This document shows positions 1 through 8,182 of a DNA stretch of 64,000 nucleotides, in pieces. The DNA is from Mesorhizobium sp. M2E.F.Ca.ET.219.01.1.1 (GTDB lineage Bacteria; Pseudomonadota; Alphaproteobacteria; Rhizobiales; Rhizobiaceae). Made by a program: the position numbers and the translations under genes. The stretch covers positions 388,500 through 452,499 of the forward strand of contig NZ_SADT02000004.1 in assembly GCF_004016445.2 (NCBI RefSeq), written 5' to 3'. Position 1 is the first letter of the stretch. Each line of letters opens with the position of its first letter. Under the pieces are notes generated by a model. The model made no database searches, was not told the origin of the DNA, and was given only the letters and a program-made list of their open reading frames with translations.

Positions 1-134
1 TGATGCCCGGCGACAACATCACCGTCGACGTCGAGCTGATCGTGCCGATCGCGATGGAAGAGAAGCTGCGCTTCGCCATCCGTGAAGGCGGCCGCACCGT
101 CGGTGCCGGCATCGTCGTCACCATCAAAGAGTAA
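1..134 (+). CDS. tuf: Elongation factor Tu, C-terminal end (partial)
   Basis: Only the last 43 or so codons are present; the gene starts before the window. The visible residues (MPGDNITVDVELI, then KLRFAIREGGRTVGAG) are the classic end of EF-Tu domain 3, the GTPase that brings aminoacyl-tRNA to the ribosome. The frame ends with TAA at 132-134. A tuf copy directly before rpsJ is the usual str/S10 junction in alphaproteobacteria. The 68-nt gap to rpsJ holds a GC-rich hairpin. Confidence 0.97.
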   Translation, partial: MPGDNITVDVELIVPIAMEEKLRFAIREGGRTVGAGIVVTIKE

Positions 135-158
135 TTGGACTGAAACGGATCTGTCGCG

Positions 159-179
159 GGCGCGGGAGCTGCCCGCGCC
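159..179 (+). other. GC-rich hairpin between tuf and rpsJ
   Basis: GGCGCGGG (159-166) and CCCGCGCC (172-179) form a perfect 8-bp stem around the loop AGCTG. No run of T follows, so it is not a standard intrinsic terminator. It could partly attenuate read-through from tuf or stabilise the 3' end of the tuf mRNA; this is inference. Confidence 0.4.
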
Positions 180-202
180 GCGCCAGAACAAGGAATTGAC
201 GC

Positions 203-511
203 ATGAACGGACAGAATATCCGCATCCGCCTTAAGGCGTTTGACCACCGGGTGCTCGACGCCTCGACGCGCGAAATCGTGTCGACCGCCAAGCGCACCGG
301 CGCCAACGTCCGCGGCCCCATTCCGCTGCCGACGCGGATCGAAAAATTCACGGTCAACCGGTCGCCCCACGTCGACAAGAAGAGCCGCGAGCAGTTCGAG
401 ATGCGCACGCACAAGCGTCTGCTCGACATCGTCGATCCGACCCCGCAGACGGTCGATGCTTTGATGAAGCTCGATCTGGCCGCCGGTGTCGACGTCGAGA
501 TCAAGCTCTAA
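203..511 (+). CDS. rpsJ: 30S ribosomal protein S10
   Basis: This 102-residue protein matches the usual S10 length. It shows the S10 core from NIRIRLKAFDHR through GPIPLPTRIEKFTVNRSPHVDKKSREQ. S10 sits in the head of the 30S subunit and, as NusE, also takes part in transcription antitermination with NusB. The ATG follows an AAGGAA ribosome binding site. It is the first gene of the S10 operon in this window, 61 nt before rplC. No other identity is plausible. Confidence 0.99.
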   Translation: MNGQNIRIRLKAFDHRVLDASTREIVSTAKRTGANVRGPIPLPTRIEKFTVNRSPHVDKKSREQFEMRTHKRLLDIVDPTPQTVDALMKLDLAAGVDVEIKL

Positions 512-572
512 GGGATTGAGAGCGCGGTAAGGGGCGCTGCCCCTGGCCCGGAACTCTAAAGGAATTGAACCG

Positions 573-1292
573 ATGCGTTCAGGTGTGATTGCAAAGAAGG
601 TGGGAATGACCCGCATCTATAACGATGCCGGGGAACACGTTCCCGTCACCGTTCTCCAGATGGAGAACTGCCAGGTCGTGGCTCAGCGCACGCAGGAGAA
701 GAACGGCTACACCGCCGTCCAGCTCGGCGTTGGCCTTGCCAAGGTGAAGAACACGTCGAAGGCGCTGCGCGGCCATTTCGCCGCCGCCTCCGTCGAGCCG
801 AAGGCGAAGCTCGCCGAGTTCCGCGTCTCCGCCGACAACATGATCGACGTCGGCGCCGAGCTGACCGTCGAGCATTTCGTCGCCGGCCAGAAGGTCGACG
901 TCACCGGCACCTCGACCGGTAAGGGTTTCCAGGGCGTGATCAAGCGGCACAACATGGGTGGTGGCCGCGCGACTCACGGTAACTCGGTCTCGCACCGCAC
1001 GCATGGTTCGACCGGTCAGCGCCAGGACCCCGGCAAGGTGTTCAAGGGCAAGAAGATGGCCGGCCACATGGGTGACACCCGCGTGACCACGCAGAATGTC
1101 GAGGTCGTCTCGACCGACGCCGATCGCGGCCTGATCCTGATCCGCGGCGCGGTTCCCGGCGTCAAGGGCGCCTGGATCCTGGTTCGCGACGCCGCCAAGG
1201 TTGCGCTGCCGGCCAACGCGCCGAAGCCCGCCGCGATCCGTGCTGCCGCTGCCGCCAAGAACGAAGCCCCGGCCACTGAGGGAGCGGAATAA
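573..1292 (+). CDS. rplC: 50S ribosomal protein L3
   Basis: At 239 residues this L3 is longer than the E. coli protein because of an alanine-rich C-terminal tail, common in alphaproteobacteria. The start MRSGVIAKKVGMTRIY and the central loop GNSVSHRTHGSTGQ are diagnostic; the loop glutamine is the residue methylated by PrmB in enterobacteria. L3 is an early assembly protein that reaches towards the peptidyl transferase centre. Its TAA stop shares one base with the rplD ATG, so the two are probably translationally coupled. Confidence 0.99.
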   Translation: MRSGVIAKKVGMTRIYNDAGEHVPVTVLQMENCQVVAQRTQEKNGYTAVQLGVGLAKVKNTSKALRGHFAAASVEPKAKLAEFRVSADNMIDVGAELTVEHFVAGQKVDVTGTSTGKGFQGVIKRHNMGGGRATHGNSVSHRTHGSTGQRQDPGKVFKGKKMAGHMGDTRVTTQNVEVVSTDADRGLILIRGAVPGVKGAWILVRDAAKVALPANAPKPAAIRAAAAAKNEAPATEGAE

Positions 1293-1912
1293 TGGACCTC
1301 AAGATCACAACGCTCGGCGGCAAGGACGCCGGCAAGGTGAAACTCTCCGAGGAGATTTTCGGCCTCGACCCGCGCGAGGACATCCTGCAGCGCGTCGTGC
1401 GCTGGCAGCTCGCCAAGAAGCAGCAGGGCACGCACAAGGCCAAGGGCCGCGCCGAAATCGCGCGCACCGGCGCCAAGATGTACAAGCAGAAGGGTACGGG
1501 CCGCGCCCGTCACCATTCGGCTCGCGCTCCGCAGTTCCGCGGCGGCGGCAAGGCGCACGGCCCGGTCGTGCGCAGCCATGAGCACGAACTGCCGAAGAAG
1601 GTGCGCGCCCTTGGCTTGAAGCATGCTCTCTCGGCCAAGGCCAAGAGCGCTTCGCTCATCATCATCGACGAGCTGAAGCTTGCCGAAGCCAAGACTAAGG
1701 CGCTGGCGGCGAACCTCGAAACGCTGGGGCTGACCAACGCCCTGGTGATCGGCGGCGCCGAGCTTGACCAGAACTTCAAGCTGGCGGCGACCAACATTCC
1801 GAACATCGACGTGCTGCCCATCCAGGGCATCAACGTCTACGACATTCTGCGCCGCGGCACGCTGGTCCTTTCGAAGGCCGCCGTCGAGGCTCTCGAGGAG
1901 CGCTTTAAATGA
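1292..1912 (+). CDS. rplD: 50S ribosomal protein L4
   Basis: This 206-residue protein has the L4 extended loop (KMYKQKGTGRARHHSARAPQFRGGGKAHGP), which lines the peptide exit tunnel. In enterobacteria L4 also represses its own S10 operon, but the leader needed for that is not something I can recognise here. The gene starts one base inside the rplC stop codon and ends with an ATGA overlap with rplW, so it lies in a tightly packed operon. Confidence 0.99.
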   Translation: MDLKITTLGGKDAGKVKLSEEIFGLDPREDILQRVVRWQLAKKQQGTHKAKGRAEIARTGAKMYKQKGTGRARHHSARAPQFRGGGKAHGPVVRSHEHELPKKVRALGLKHALSAKAKSASLIIIDELKLAEAKTKALAANLETLGLTNALVIGGAELDQNFKLAATNIPNIDVLPIQGINVYDILRRGTLVLSKAAVEALEERFK

Positions 1913-2202
1913 CCGACCTCCGTCACTACGACGTGATCGTCTCGCCGGCGATCACCGAAAAGTCGACCATGGCTTCCGAGCAGAACCAGGTCGTCTTCAA
2001 CGTCGCCAAGAAGGCGTCGAAGCCGGAAATCAAGGCTGCCGTGGAAGCTCTCTTCGGCGTCAAGGTGACGGCTGTGAACACGCTCGTCCGCAAGGGCAAG
2101 ATCAAGCGCTTCCGCGGCACCGTTGGCCGCCAGGGCGACGTCAAGAAGGCGGTTGTGACGCTGGCCGACGGCCAGTCGATCGACGTCGCGACGGGTCTCT
2201 GA
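1909..2202 (+). CDS. rplW: 50S ribosomal protein L23
   Basis: The 97-residue product has the L23 signature YDVIVSPAITEKSTM near the start and the basic stretch LVRKGKIKRFRG. L23 sits at the tunnel exit and is a docking site for trigger factor and the signal recognition particle. The start overlaps the rplD stop by 4 nt (ATGA). The following gene, rplB, begins 22 nt later. Confidence 0.99.
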   Translation: MTDLRHYDVIVSPAITEKSTMASEQNQVVFNVAKKASKPEIKAAVEALFGVKVTAVNTLVRKGKIKRFRGTVGRQGDVKKAVVTLADGQSIDVATGL

Positions 2203-2224
2203 GCAAGGCCGCGAGGACAGGACA

Positions 2225-3058
2225 ATGGCACTTAAGAAATTCAACCCGGTAACGCCGAGCACCCGCCAGCTGGTCATCGTCGACCGCTCGGGCCTCTACA
2301 AGGGCAAGCCCGTCAAGGGCCTGACCGAAGGCCTGACCAAGTCGGGCGGCCGCAACAATTACGGCCGCATCACGGCCCGCTTCATCGGCGGTGGTCACAA
2401 GCGCTCGTACCGCATCATCGACTTCAAGCGTAAGAAGTATGATGTCGTCGGCACAGTCGAGCGTATCGAATACGATCCGAACCGCACCGCCTTCATCGCG
2501 CTGATCAAGTATGACGATGGCGAGCTGTCCTACATCCTGGCCCCGCAGCGCCTTGCTGCCGGCGACAAGATCGTGGCTGGCGAAGCGGTCGACGTGAAGC
2601 CGGGCAACGCGATGCCGCTGGCCTCGATGCCGGTCGGCACGATCGTCCACAACATCGAGCTGAAGCCGGGCAAGGGTGGCCAGGTCGCCCGTTCGGCTGG
2701 CGGTTACGCCCAGCTCGTCGGCCGCGACCAGGGCATGGCGATCCTGCGCCTCAACTCGGGCGAGCAGCGCGTCGTGCATGGCTCCTGCATGGCCACCGTC
2801 GGCGCGGTGTCGAACCCCGACCACGGCAACATCAATGACGGCAAGGCCGGTCGCACCGTTTGGCGCGGCAAGCGTCCGCACAATCGCGGCGTGGCCATGA
2901 ACCCGGTCGACCATCCGCATGGCGGCGGCGAAGGCCGCACCTCGGGTGGCCGTCATCCGGTTTCGCCTTGGGGCAAGCCGACCAAGGGCAAGAAGACGCG
3001 GTCCAACAAGGCGACCGACAAGTTCATCCTGCGCTCGCGCCATCAGCGCAAGAGCTAA
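2225..3058 (+). CDS. rplB: 50S ribosomal protein L2
   Basis: The 277-residue length is normal for L2. The C-terminal motif MNPVDHPHGGGEGRTSGGR includes the conserved histidine near the peptidyl transferase centre. L2 is needed for subunit joining and tRNA binding. The ATG follows a GAGGACAGGACA region that supplies a ribosome binding site. The gene is in its usual place between rplW and rpsS. Confidence 0.99.
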   Translation: MALKKFNPVTPSTRQLVIVDRSGLYKGKPVKGLTEGLTKSGGRNNYGRITARFIGGGHKRSYRIIDFKRKKYDVVGTVERIEYDPNRTAFIALIKYDDGELSYILAPQRLAAGDKIVAGEAVDVKPGNAMPLASMPVGTIVHNIELKPGKGGQVARSAGGYAQLVGRDQGMAILRLNSGEQRVVHGSCMATVGAVSNPDHGNINDGKAGRTVWRGKRPHNRGVAMNPVDHPHGGGEGRTSGGRHPVSPWGKPTKGKKTRSNKATDKFILRSRHQRKS

Positions 3059-3074
3059 GAAGAGGTAACGCCAA

Positions 3075-3353
3075 GTGACTCGTTCGATTTGGAAAGGCCC
3101 CTTCATCGACGGCTACCTTCTCAAGAAGGTGGACAAGGTTCGTGAAGGCGGTCGCAATGAGGTGATCAAGATGTGGAGCCGTCGCTCCACCATCCTGCCG
3201 CAGTTCGTCGGCTTCACCTTCGGTGTCTACAACGGCCAGAAGCACGTCCCGGTCTCGGTGAACGAGGACATGGTCGGCCACAAGTTCGGTGAATTCGCTC
3301 CGACCCGGACCTATTACGGTCACGGCGCGGATAAGAAGGCGAAGAGGAAATAA
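3075..3353 (+). CDS. rpsS: 30S ribosomal protein S19
   Basis: This 92-residue S19 starts at GTG, preceded by AAGAGGTAA. The sequence SIWKGPFIDGYLLKKV and the C-terminal EFAPTRTYYGHGADKKAKRK are diagnostic. S19 pairs with S13 in the 30S head and contacts the A-site side of 16S rRNA. rplV starts 2 nt after its stop. The GTG start is unusual in this operon, where the neighbours use ATG. Confidence 0.98.
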   Translation: MTRSIWKGPFIDGYLLKKVDKVREGGRNEVIKMWSRRSTILPQFVGFTFGVYNGQKHVPVSVNEDMVGHKFGEFAPTRTYYGHGADKKAKRK

Positions 3354-3355
3354 TC

Positions 3356-3745
3356 ATGGGCAAGGCCAAAGCTCCGCGCAGGCTTGCTGATAATGAGGCG
3401 CGTGCCGTTCTGCGCACGATCCGTATCAGCCCGCAGAAGCTCAACCTGGTTGCCGCGCTGATCCGCGGCAAGAAGGTCGCGACCGCGCTTTCCGACCTCG
3501 AATTCTCGGCCAAGCGGATTTCCGGCACGGTCAAGAAGACGCTGGAATCGGCGATCGCCAACGCGGAAAACAATCACGACCTCGATGTCGATGCGCTGGT
3601 GGTGGCGGAAGCCTATGTCGGCAAGTCGATCGTCATGAAGCGTTTCCACGCTCGTGGCCGCGGTCGCGCCAGCCGTATCGAAAAGCCGTTCTCGCACCTC
3701 ACGATCGTCGTTCGTGAAGTCGAGGAAAAAGGGGAGGCCGCATAA
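3356..3745 (+). CDS. rplV: 50S ribosomal protein L22
   Basis: This 129-residue protein has the L22 pattern: ISPQKLNLVAALIRGKKV in the first half and MKRFHARGRGRASRI near the end, the beta-hairpin that reaches into the exit tunnel and is a known site of macrolide resistance changes. No insertion or unusual change is apparent in that hairpin. Its stop overlaps the rpsC ATG by one base (TAATG). Confidence 0.99.
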   Translation: MGKAKAPRRLADNEARAVLRTIRISPQKLNLVAALIRGKKVATALSDLEFSAKRISGTVKKTLESAIANAENNHDLDVDALVVAEAYVGKSIVMKRFHARGRGRASRIEKPFSHLTIVVREVEEKGEAA

Positions 3746-4476
3746 TGGGCCAGAAAGTCAATCCGATCGGGCTGCGTCTCGGCATCAACCGCACCTGGGA
3801 TTCGCGCTGGTTCGCGAACACCGGCGAGTACGGCCAGCTGCTGCATGAGGACCTCAAGATCCGCAAGTATCTTGAGAAGGAACTCAAGCAGGCCGCGATC
3901 TCCAAGGTCGTGATCGAGCGTCCGCACAAGAAGTGCCGCGTCACCATCCACGCCGCGCGTCCGGGCCTGATCATCGGCAAGAAGGGCGCCGACATCGAGA
4001 AGCTGCGCAAGAAGCTGACCGAGATGACGAAGTCCGAGACGCACCTCAACATCGTTGAAGTGCGCAAGCCGGAGATCGACGCCACGCTGATCGCCCAGTC
4101 GATCGCCCAGCAGCTCGAGCGCCGCATCGCATTCCGCCGCGCCATGAAGCGTGCCGTTCAGTCGGCCATGCGTCTCGGCGCCGAAGGCATCCGCATCAAC
4201 TGCTCCGGCCGTCTCGGCGGCGCCGAAATCGCGCGCATGGAGTGGTACCGCGAAGGCCGCGTGCCGCTGCACACGCTGCGCGCCGATGTCGACTACGGCA
4301 CGGCCGAGGCTAACACGGCTTACGGCATCTGCGGCGTCAAGGTGTGGGTGTTCAAGGGCGAGATCCTCGAGCATGACCCGATGGCTTCCGAGCGCCGTGC
4401 AACCGAAGGCGATGCCGCGCATGGCGGCGGTGCTGGTGGCGAGCGCGAACGCGGCCGTCGTCGCGAGAACGCCTGA
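3745..4476 (+). CDS. rpsC: 30S ribosomal protein S3
   Basis: The 243-residue protein begins MGQKVNPIGLRLGINRTWDSRW. It carries the KH-type RNA-binding loop RPGLIIGKKGADIEKL around residue 75 and ends in a Gly/Arg-rich tail (GGGAGGERERGRRRENA). S3 forms part of the mRNA entry channel and has helicase-like activity with S4 and S5. It is coupled to rplV by a one-base overlap. Confidence 0.99.
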   Translation: MGQKVNPIGLRLGINRTWDSRWFANTGEYGQLLHEDLKIRKYLEKELKQAAISKVVIERPHKKCRVTIHAARPGLIIGKKGADIEKLRKKLTEMTKSETHLNIVEVRKPEIDATLIAQSIAQQLERRIAFRRAMKRAVQSAMRLGAEGIRINCSGRLGGAEIARMEWYREGRVPLHTLRADVDYGTAEANTAYGICGVKVWVFKGEILEHDPMASERRATEGDAAHGGGAGGERERGRRRENA

Positions 4477-4503
4477 GACATTTGAGAATTTGGAGTTAGA
4501 ACG

Positions 4504-4917
4504 ATGCTGCAGCCAAAGCGCACAAAGTTCCGTAAGCAGTTCAAGGGCCGTATCCACGGTACCGCCAAGGGCGGCACCAACCTGGATTTCGGCGGTTTCG
4601 GGCTGAAGGCGCTTGAGCCGAACCGCGTCACCGCGCGTGAGATCGAGGCGGCCCGCCGCGCGATCACCCGCGAGATGAAGCGTGCCGGCCGCGTCTGGAT
4701 CCGGGTGTTCCCGGATCTGCCGGTCACCTCGAAGCCGACCGAAGTCCGCATGGGTAAGGGCAAGGGCGCCGTCGACTACTGGGCGGCGCGCGTCAAGCCC
4801 GGCCGCATCATGTTCGAGATCGATGGCGTCAGCGAGGAGACCGCGCGTGAGGCGCTGCGTCTCGGCGCCGCCAAGCTCTCGGTCAAGACGCGCTTCGTGC
4901 AGCGCATCGCAGAATAA
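4504..4917 (+). CDS. rplP: 50S ribosomal protein L16
   Basis: At 137 residues this is a normal L16. MLQPKRTKFRKQFKGR at the start and VRMGKGKGAVDYWAARVKPG in the middle are diagnostic. The protein helps position tRNA at the A site and is required for late 50S maturation. It lies 27 nt after rpsC and 12 nt before rpmC, within the S10 operon. Confidence 0.99.
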   Translation: MLQPKRTKFRKQFKGRIHGTAKGGTNLDFGGFGLKALEPNRVTAREIEAARRAITREMKRAGRVWIRVFPDLPVTSKPTEVRMGKGKGAVDYWAARVKPGRIMFEIDGVSEETAREALRLGAAKLSVKTRFVQRIAE

Positions 4918-4929
4918 GGACAGCCGATC

Positions 4930-5130
4930 ATGAAAGCCGAAGACATCCGGACAAAGACCCAGGATCAGCTGACCGACGACCTGGCCGCGCTGAAGAAGGA
5001 GCAGTTCAACCTGCGCTTCCAGAAGGCCACCGGCCAGCTCGAGAAGACCGCGCGCGTGAAGCAGGTCCGCAAGGACATCGCGCGCATCAAGACCATCGCC
5101 GCGGAAAAAGCCGCGGCCAAGAAGGGTTAA
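4930..5130 (+). CDS. rpmC: 50S ribosomal protein L29
   Basis: This 66-residue protein is a two-helix L29: it begins MKAEDIRTKTQDQL and has the core LKKEQFNLRFQKATGQLEKTARVKQVRKDIARIKT. L29 sits next to L23 at the tunnel exit. AAGGACAG supplies the ribosome binding site. Its stop is 4 nt before the rpsQ ATG. Confidence 0.98.
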   Translation: MKAEDIRTKTQDQLTDDLAALKKEQFNLRFQKATGQLEKTARVKQVRKDIARIKTIAAEKAAAKKG

Positions 5131-5134
5131 GACC

Positions 5135-5374
5135 ATGCCGAAGCGTATCCTGCAGGGCACCGTCGTCAGCGACAAGAACGAGAAGACGGTTGTCGTCAAG
5201 GTCGAGCGTCGCTTCACGCATCCGGTGATGAAGAAGACCGTGCGCATGACCAAGAAGTACAAGGCGCACGACGAGAACAACGCCCACAAGGTCGGCGACC
5301 AGGTGTTCATCCAGGAATCGAAGCCGATTTCGAAGGACAAGCGCTGGGTCGTGGTTACCTCGGACCAAGCCTGA
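5135..5374 (+). CDS. rpsQ: 30S ribosomal protein S17
   Basis: The 79-residue protein has the OB-fold pattern of S17: MPKRILQGTVVSDKNEKTVVVKVERRFTHP, then KKYKAHDE and the GDQVFIQESKPISKDKRW segment. S17 binds 16S rRNA early in assembly. It is the last gene of the S10 group. An 86-nt gap follows before rplN, the longest so far after tuf, where the spc operon conventionally starts. Confidence 0.98.
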   Translation: MPKRILQGTVVSDKNEKTVVVKVERRFTHPVMKKTVRMTKKYKAHDENNAHKVGDQVFIQESKPISKDKRWVVVTSDQA

Positions 5375-5460
5375 TCTCTGGGCGTAAACAAACGAATTTT
5401 GGACAGACCGGGGAGGGGTGAAAGCACCCGTCCCGTTAGAAAAGAAGAAGGCGGCCAGTC

Positions 5461-5829
5461 ATGATTCAGATGCAAACAAACCTCGACGTCGCGGACAATT
5501 CCGGCGCCCGTCGTGTCATGTGCATCAAGGTGCTGGGCGGCTCGAAGCGGAAGTACGCCTCCGTCGGCGACATCATCGTGGTGTCGATCAAGGAAGCCAT
5601 TCCGCGCGGCCGCGTTAAGAAGGGCGATGTGATGAAGGCGGTCGTGGTTCGCACGGCCAAGGACATCCGCCGCCCCGACGGCAGCGTGATCCGTTTCGAC
5701 AAGAACGCGGCCGTTCTCGTCGACAATAAGAAAGAGCCGATCGGCACCCGTATCTTCGGACCGGTTCCGCGCGAGCTGCGCGCCAAGAACCACATGAAGA
5801 TCATCTCGCTCGCGCCTGAAGTGCTGTAA
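5461..5829 (+). CDS. rplN: 50S ribosomal protein L14
   Basis: The 122-residue length is exact for L14. MIQMQTNLDVADNSGARRVMCIKVLGG and FGPVPRELR are diagnostic. L14 forms part of an intersubunit bridge and is the binding site of the silencing factor RsfS. It opens the spc operon. Upstream sequence at 5375-5460 includes GGGGAGGGGTG but no clear promoter. Confidence 0.99.
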   Translation: MIQMQTNLDVADNSGARRVMCIKVLGGSKRKYASVGDIIVVSIKEAIPRGRVKKGDVMKAVVVRTAKDIRRPDGSVIRFDKNAAVLVDNKKEPIGTRIFGPVPRELRAKNHMKIISLAPEVL

Positions 5830-5841
5830 GGAGCCGGACCA

Positions 5842-6156
5842 ATGCAAAAGATCAAAAAAGGCGACAAGGTCGTCGTGCTTGCCGGCAAGGACAAGGGCCG
5901 TTCGGGCGAAGTCCTGTCGGTGCAGCCGAAGGAAGACACCGCGGTTGTCCGCGGCGTGAACCTCATTCGCCGTCACCAGAAGCAGACCCAGTCCCAAGAG
6001 GGCGGGATCATCACCAAGGAAGCGCCGATCCACCTGTCGAACATCGCGCTGGCCGACCCCAAGGACGGCAAGCCGACCCGCGTCGGCTTCACCATCCAGA
6101 AGGACGGCAAGAAGGTGCGCGTCGCCAAGCGCTCGGGAGAAGTCATCAATGGCTAA
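5842..6156 (+). CDS. rplX: 50S ribosomal protein L24
   Basis: This 104-residue protein has the KOW motif KKGDKVVVLAGKDKGRSGEVLSV at the start and the conserved GVNLIRRHQKQTQ. L24 is one of the two initiators of 50S assembly. Its end overlaps the rplE start by 8 nt in a different frame, suggesting translational coupling. Confidence 0.99.
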   Translation: MQKIKKGDKVVVLAGKDKGRSGEVLSVQPKEDTAVVRGVNLIRRHQKQTQSQEGGIITKEAPIHLSNIALADPKDGKPTRVGFTIQKDGKKVRVAKRSGEVING

Positions 6157-6727
6157 GGCTGAAACCAAGCAGGCGGCTGCCAAGAACGAGCCGCGCCTCA
6201 AGAAGGTCTATCAGGAGACCATCCGCAAGGCGCTGCAGGAGCAGTTCGGCTACGACAACGAGATGCAGGTTCCGCGCATCGACAAGATCGTGCTGAACAT
6301 GGGTGTCGGCGAAGCAACCGCCGATTCCAAGAAGCCCTCGGTCGCGGCCGAGGATCTCGCGCTGATCGCCGGCCAGAAGGCCGTCGTGACCCGCTCGCGC
6401 AAGTCGATCGCGGGCTTCAAGGTGCGCGAGAACATGCCCATCGGCGCCAAGGTCACGCTGCGCAAGGAACGCATGTACGAGTTCCTCGACCGCCTCGTGA
6501 ACATCGCGCTGCCGCGCGTTCGCGACTTCCGCGGACTGAACCCGAAGAGCTTTGACGGCCGTGGCAACTACGCCATGGGCATCAAGGAGCACATCGTGTT
6601 CCCAGAGATCAACTACGACAAGGTCGATCAGGTCTGGGGCATGGACGTCATCGTTTGTACGACGGCGAAGACGGATGACGAGGCCAGGGCTCTGCTCAAG
6701 GCCTTCAACTTCCCCTTCCGCCAGTAA
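6149..6727 (+). CDS. rplE: 50S ribosomal protein L5
   Basis: The 192-residue L5 has a short Ala/Lys-rich N-terminal extension before the usual core (MQVPRIDKIVLNMGVGEA). The conserved LPRVRDFRGL and GNYAMGIKEHIVFPEI segments follow. L5 binds 5S rRNA with L18 and contacts P-site tRNA. The start lies 8 nt inside rplX, preceded by GGAGAAG. Confidence 0.99.
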   Translation: MAKAETKQAAAKNEPRLKKVYQETIRKALQEQFGYDNEMQVPRIDKIVLNMGVGEATADSKKPSVAAEDLALIAGQKAVVTRSRKSIAGFKVRENMPIGAKVTLRKERMYEFLDRLVNIALPRVRDFRGLNPKSFDGRGNYAMGIKEHIVFPEINYDKVDQVWGMDVIVCTTAKTDDEARALLKAFNFPFRQ

Positions 6728-6753
6728 CGGCAGCGAAAAAGGAAAAATCTGAA

Positions 6754-7059
6754 ATGGCAAAGACCAGCTCAGTCGAGAAGAACAACCGGCGGCGCAAGCT
6801 CACCGGTCAGTACGCCGCCAAGCGCGCCGCGCTGAAGGCCATCATCATGGATCAGTCCAAGCCGATGGAAGAGCGTTTCCGCGCCCAGTTGAAGCTTTCG
6901 GCGCTGCCGCGCAACTCGGCCAAGATCCGCATCCGCAACCGCTGCGAAGTCACGGGCCGTCCGCGCGCCTACTATCGCAAGCTCAAGCTTTCGCGTATCG
7001 CGCTTCGCGATCTGGGCAATACCGGCCAGATCCCGGGCCTAGTCAAGTCGAGCTGGTAA
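6754..7059 (+). CDS. rpsN: 30S ribosomal protein S14
   Basis: This is the long, 101-residue form of S14. Its C-terminal part, RNRCEVTGRPRAYYRKLKLSR, contains a single cysteine, so the zinc-binding CXXC pairs of the short form are missing; this is the usual zinc-independent version. S14 completes the 30S head with S3 and S10. RBS AAAGGAAAAA precedes the ATG. Confidence 0.98.
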   Translation: MAKTSSVEKNNRRRKLTGQYAAKRAALKAIIMDQSKPMEERFRAQLKLSALPRNSAKIRIRNRCEVTGRPRAYYRKLKLSRIALRDLGNTGQIPGLVKSSW

Positions 7060-7071
7060 GGAGACACTGAG

Positions 7072-7470
7072 ATGTCATTGAGCGATCCTCTCGGCGATAT
7101 GCTGACCCGTATCCGCAACGCCTATGGCCGCAAGAAGTCGAGCGTTTCGACCCCGGCCTCGCGTCTGCGCGCCCGCGTTCTCGACGTGCTGAAGTCGGAA
7201 GGCTACATCCGCGACTACAGTCAGACCGACTTCGAAAACGGCAAGTCGGAAATCGAGATCGAGCTGAAGTATTTCGACGGCGCTCCGGTCGTGCGCGAAA
7301 TCGAGCGCGTCTCGAAGCCCGGCCGCCGCGTCTATGTCTCGGCCAAGTCGATCCCGCAGGTCGCCAACGGCCTCGGCATCGCCATCCTTTCGACGCCGAA
7401 GGGCGTCATGGCCGACCATGAAGCGCGCGAGCAGAATGTCGGCGGCGAGATCCTCTGCCAGATCTTCTGA
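7072..7470 (+). CDS. rpsH: 30S ribosomal protein S8
   Basis: The 132-residue protein begins MSLSDPLGDMLTRIRNAYGRKKSSV and ends GVMADHEAREQNVGGEILCQIF, both typical of S8. It is a primary 16S rRNA binder and, in enterobacteria, the translational repressor of the spc operon. RBS AAGGAGA precedes the ATG by a normal distance. An unusually long 90-nt gap precedes rplF. Confidence 0.99.
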   Translation: MSLSDPLGDMLTRIRNAYGRKKSSVSTPASRLRARVLDVLKSEGYIRDYSQTDFENGKSEIEIELKYFDGAPVVREIERVSKPGRRVYVSAKSIPQVANGLGIAILSTPKGVMADHEAREQNVGGEILCQIF

Positions 7471-7560
7471 TCGGCCAAGAGATTGATGAATGGGCTTCGG
7501 TTCTCGGGATCGCGCCCGGGAACTGGAACCTGAAACCAAAGAAGTGACGAGGACAACATA

Positions 7561-8094
7561 ATGTCTCGTATCGGAAAGAAACCCGTTTCGCTGCCGCAGG
7601 GCGTGACCGCGACCGTCAACGGCCAGACCGTGACGGCGAAGGGCCCGAAGGGCGAGCTGAAGTTCGTGGTGAACGACGAAGTGCTGGTGAAGATGGAGAA
7701 CAACGAAATCTCCGTCGAGCCGCGCGACCAGACCAAGACCGCCCGTTCCAAGTGGGGCATGTCGCGCACGCAGATCGTCAACATCCTGCAGGGCGTGAAG
7801 GACGGCTTCGAGAAGAAGCTCGAGATCACCGGCGTCGGCTATCGTGCTGCGTTGCAGGGCAAGAACCTGCAACTGGCGCTTGGCTTCAGCCATGACGTGA
7901 TCTACCAGACGCCGCAGGGCATCACCATCACCGTGCCGAAGCCGACCGAAATCACGGTCTCGGGCATCGACAAGCAGCAGGTCGGCCAGGTCGCCGCCGA
8001 GATCCGCGAATATCGCGGTCCGGAGCCGTACAAGGGCAAGGGCGTGCGCTATGCCGACGAGCGCATCGTGCGCAAGGAAGGCAAGAAGAAGTAA
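7561..8094 (+). CDS. rplF: 50S ribosomal protein L6
   Basis: The 177-residue protein has the two similar domains of L6: MSRIGKKPVSLPQGV at the start and the C-terminal signature PEPYKGKGVRYADERIVRKEGKK. L6 lies near the factor-binding site and is needed for late 50S maturation. Gaps of 90 and 88 nt flank the gene; neither contains a recognisable gene or terminator. Confidence 0.99.
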   Translation: MSRIGKKPVSLPQGVTATVNGQTVTAKGPKGELKFVVNDEVLVKMENNEISVEPRDQTKTARSKWGMSRTQIVNILQGVKDGFEKKLEITGVGYRAALQGKNLQLALGFSHDVIYQTPQGITITVPKPTEITVSGIDKQQVGQVAAEIREYRGPEPYKGKGVRYADERIVRKEGKKK

Positions 8095-8182
8095 GAAGTG
8101 TAACGCCGCGGGGAGCGGCCGCGGGAGGCCTGGCCTACCGCACAAGGTTGCCCCCGTTTTCTGAAGGCAGGGAACTGACAGT

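Noticed and set aside
3613..6201. Very long open frame (862 codons) on the minus strand opposite rplV to rplE
   Set aside because: It lies antisense to well-identified ribosomal protein genes, has a low-complexity Leu/Asp/Arg-rich composition, and is a side effect of codon use in high-GC coding DNA.
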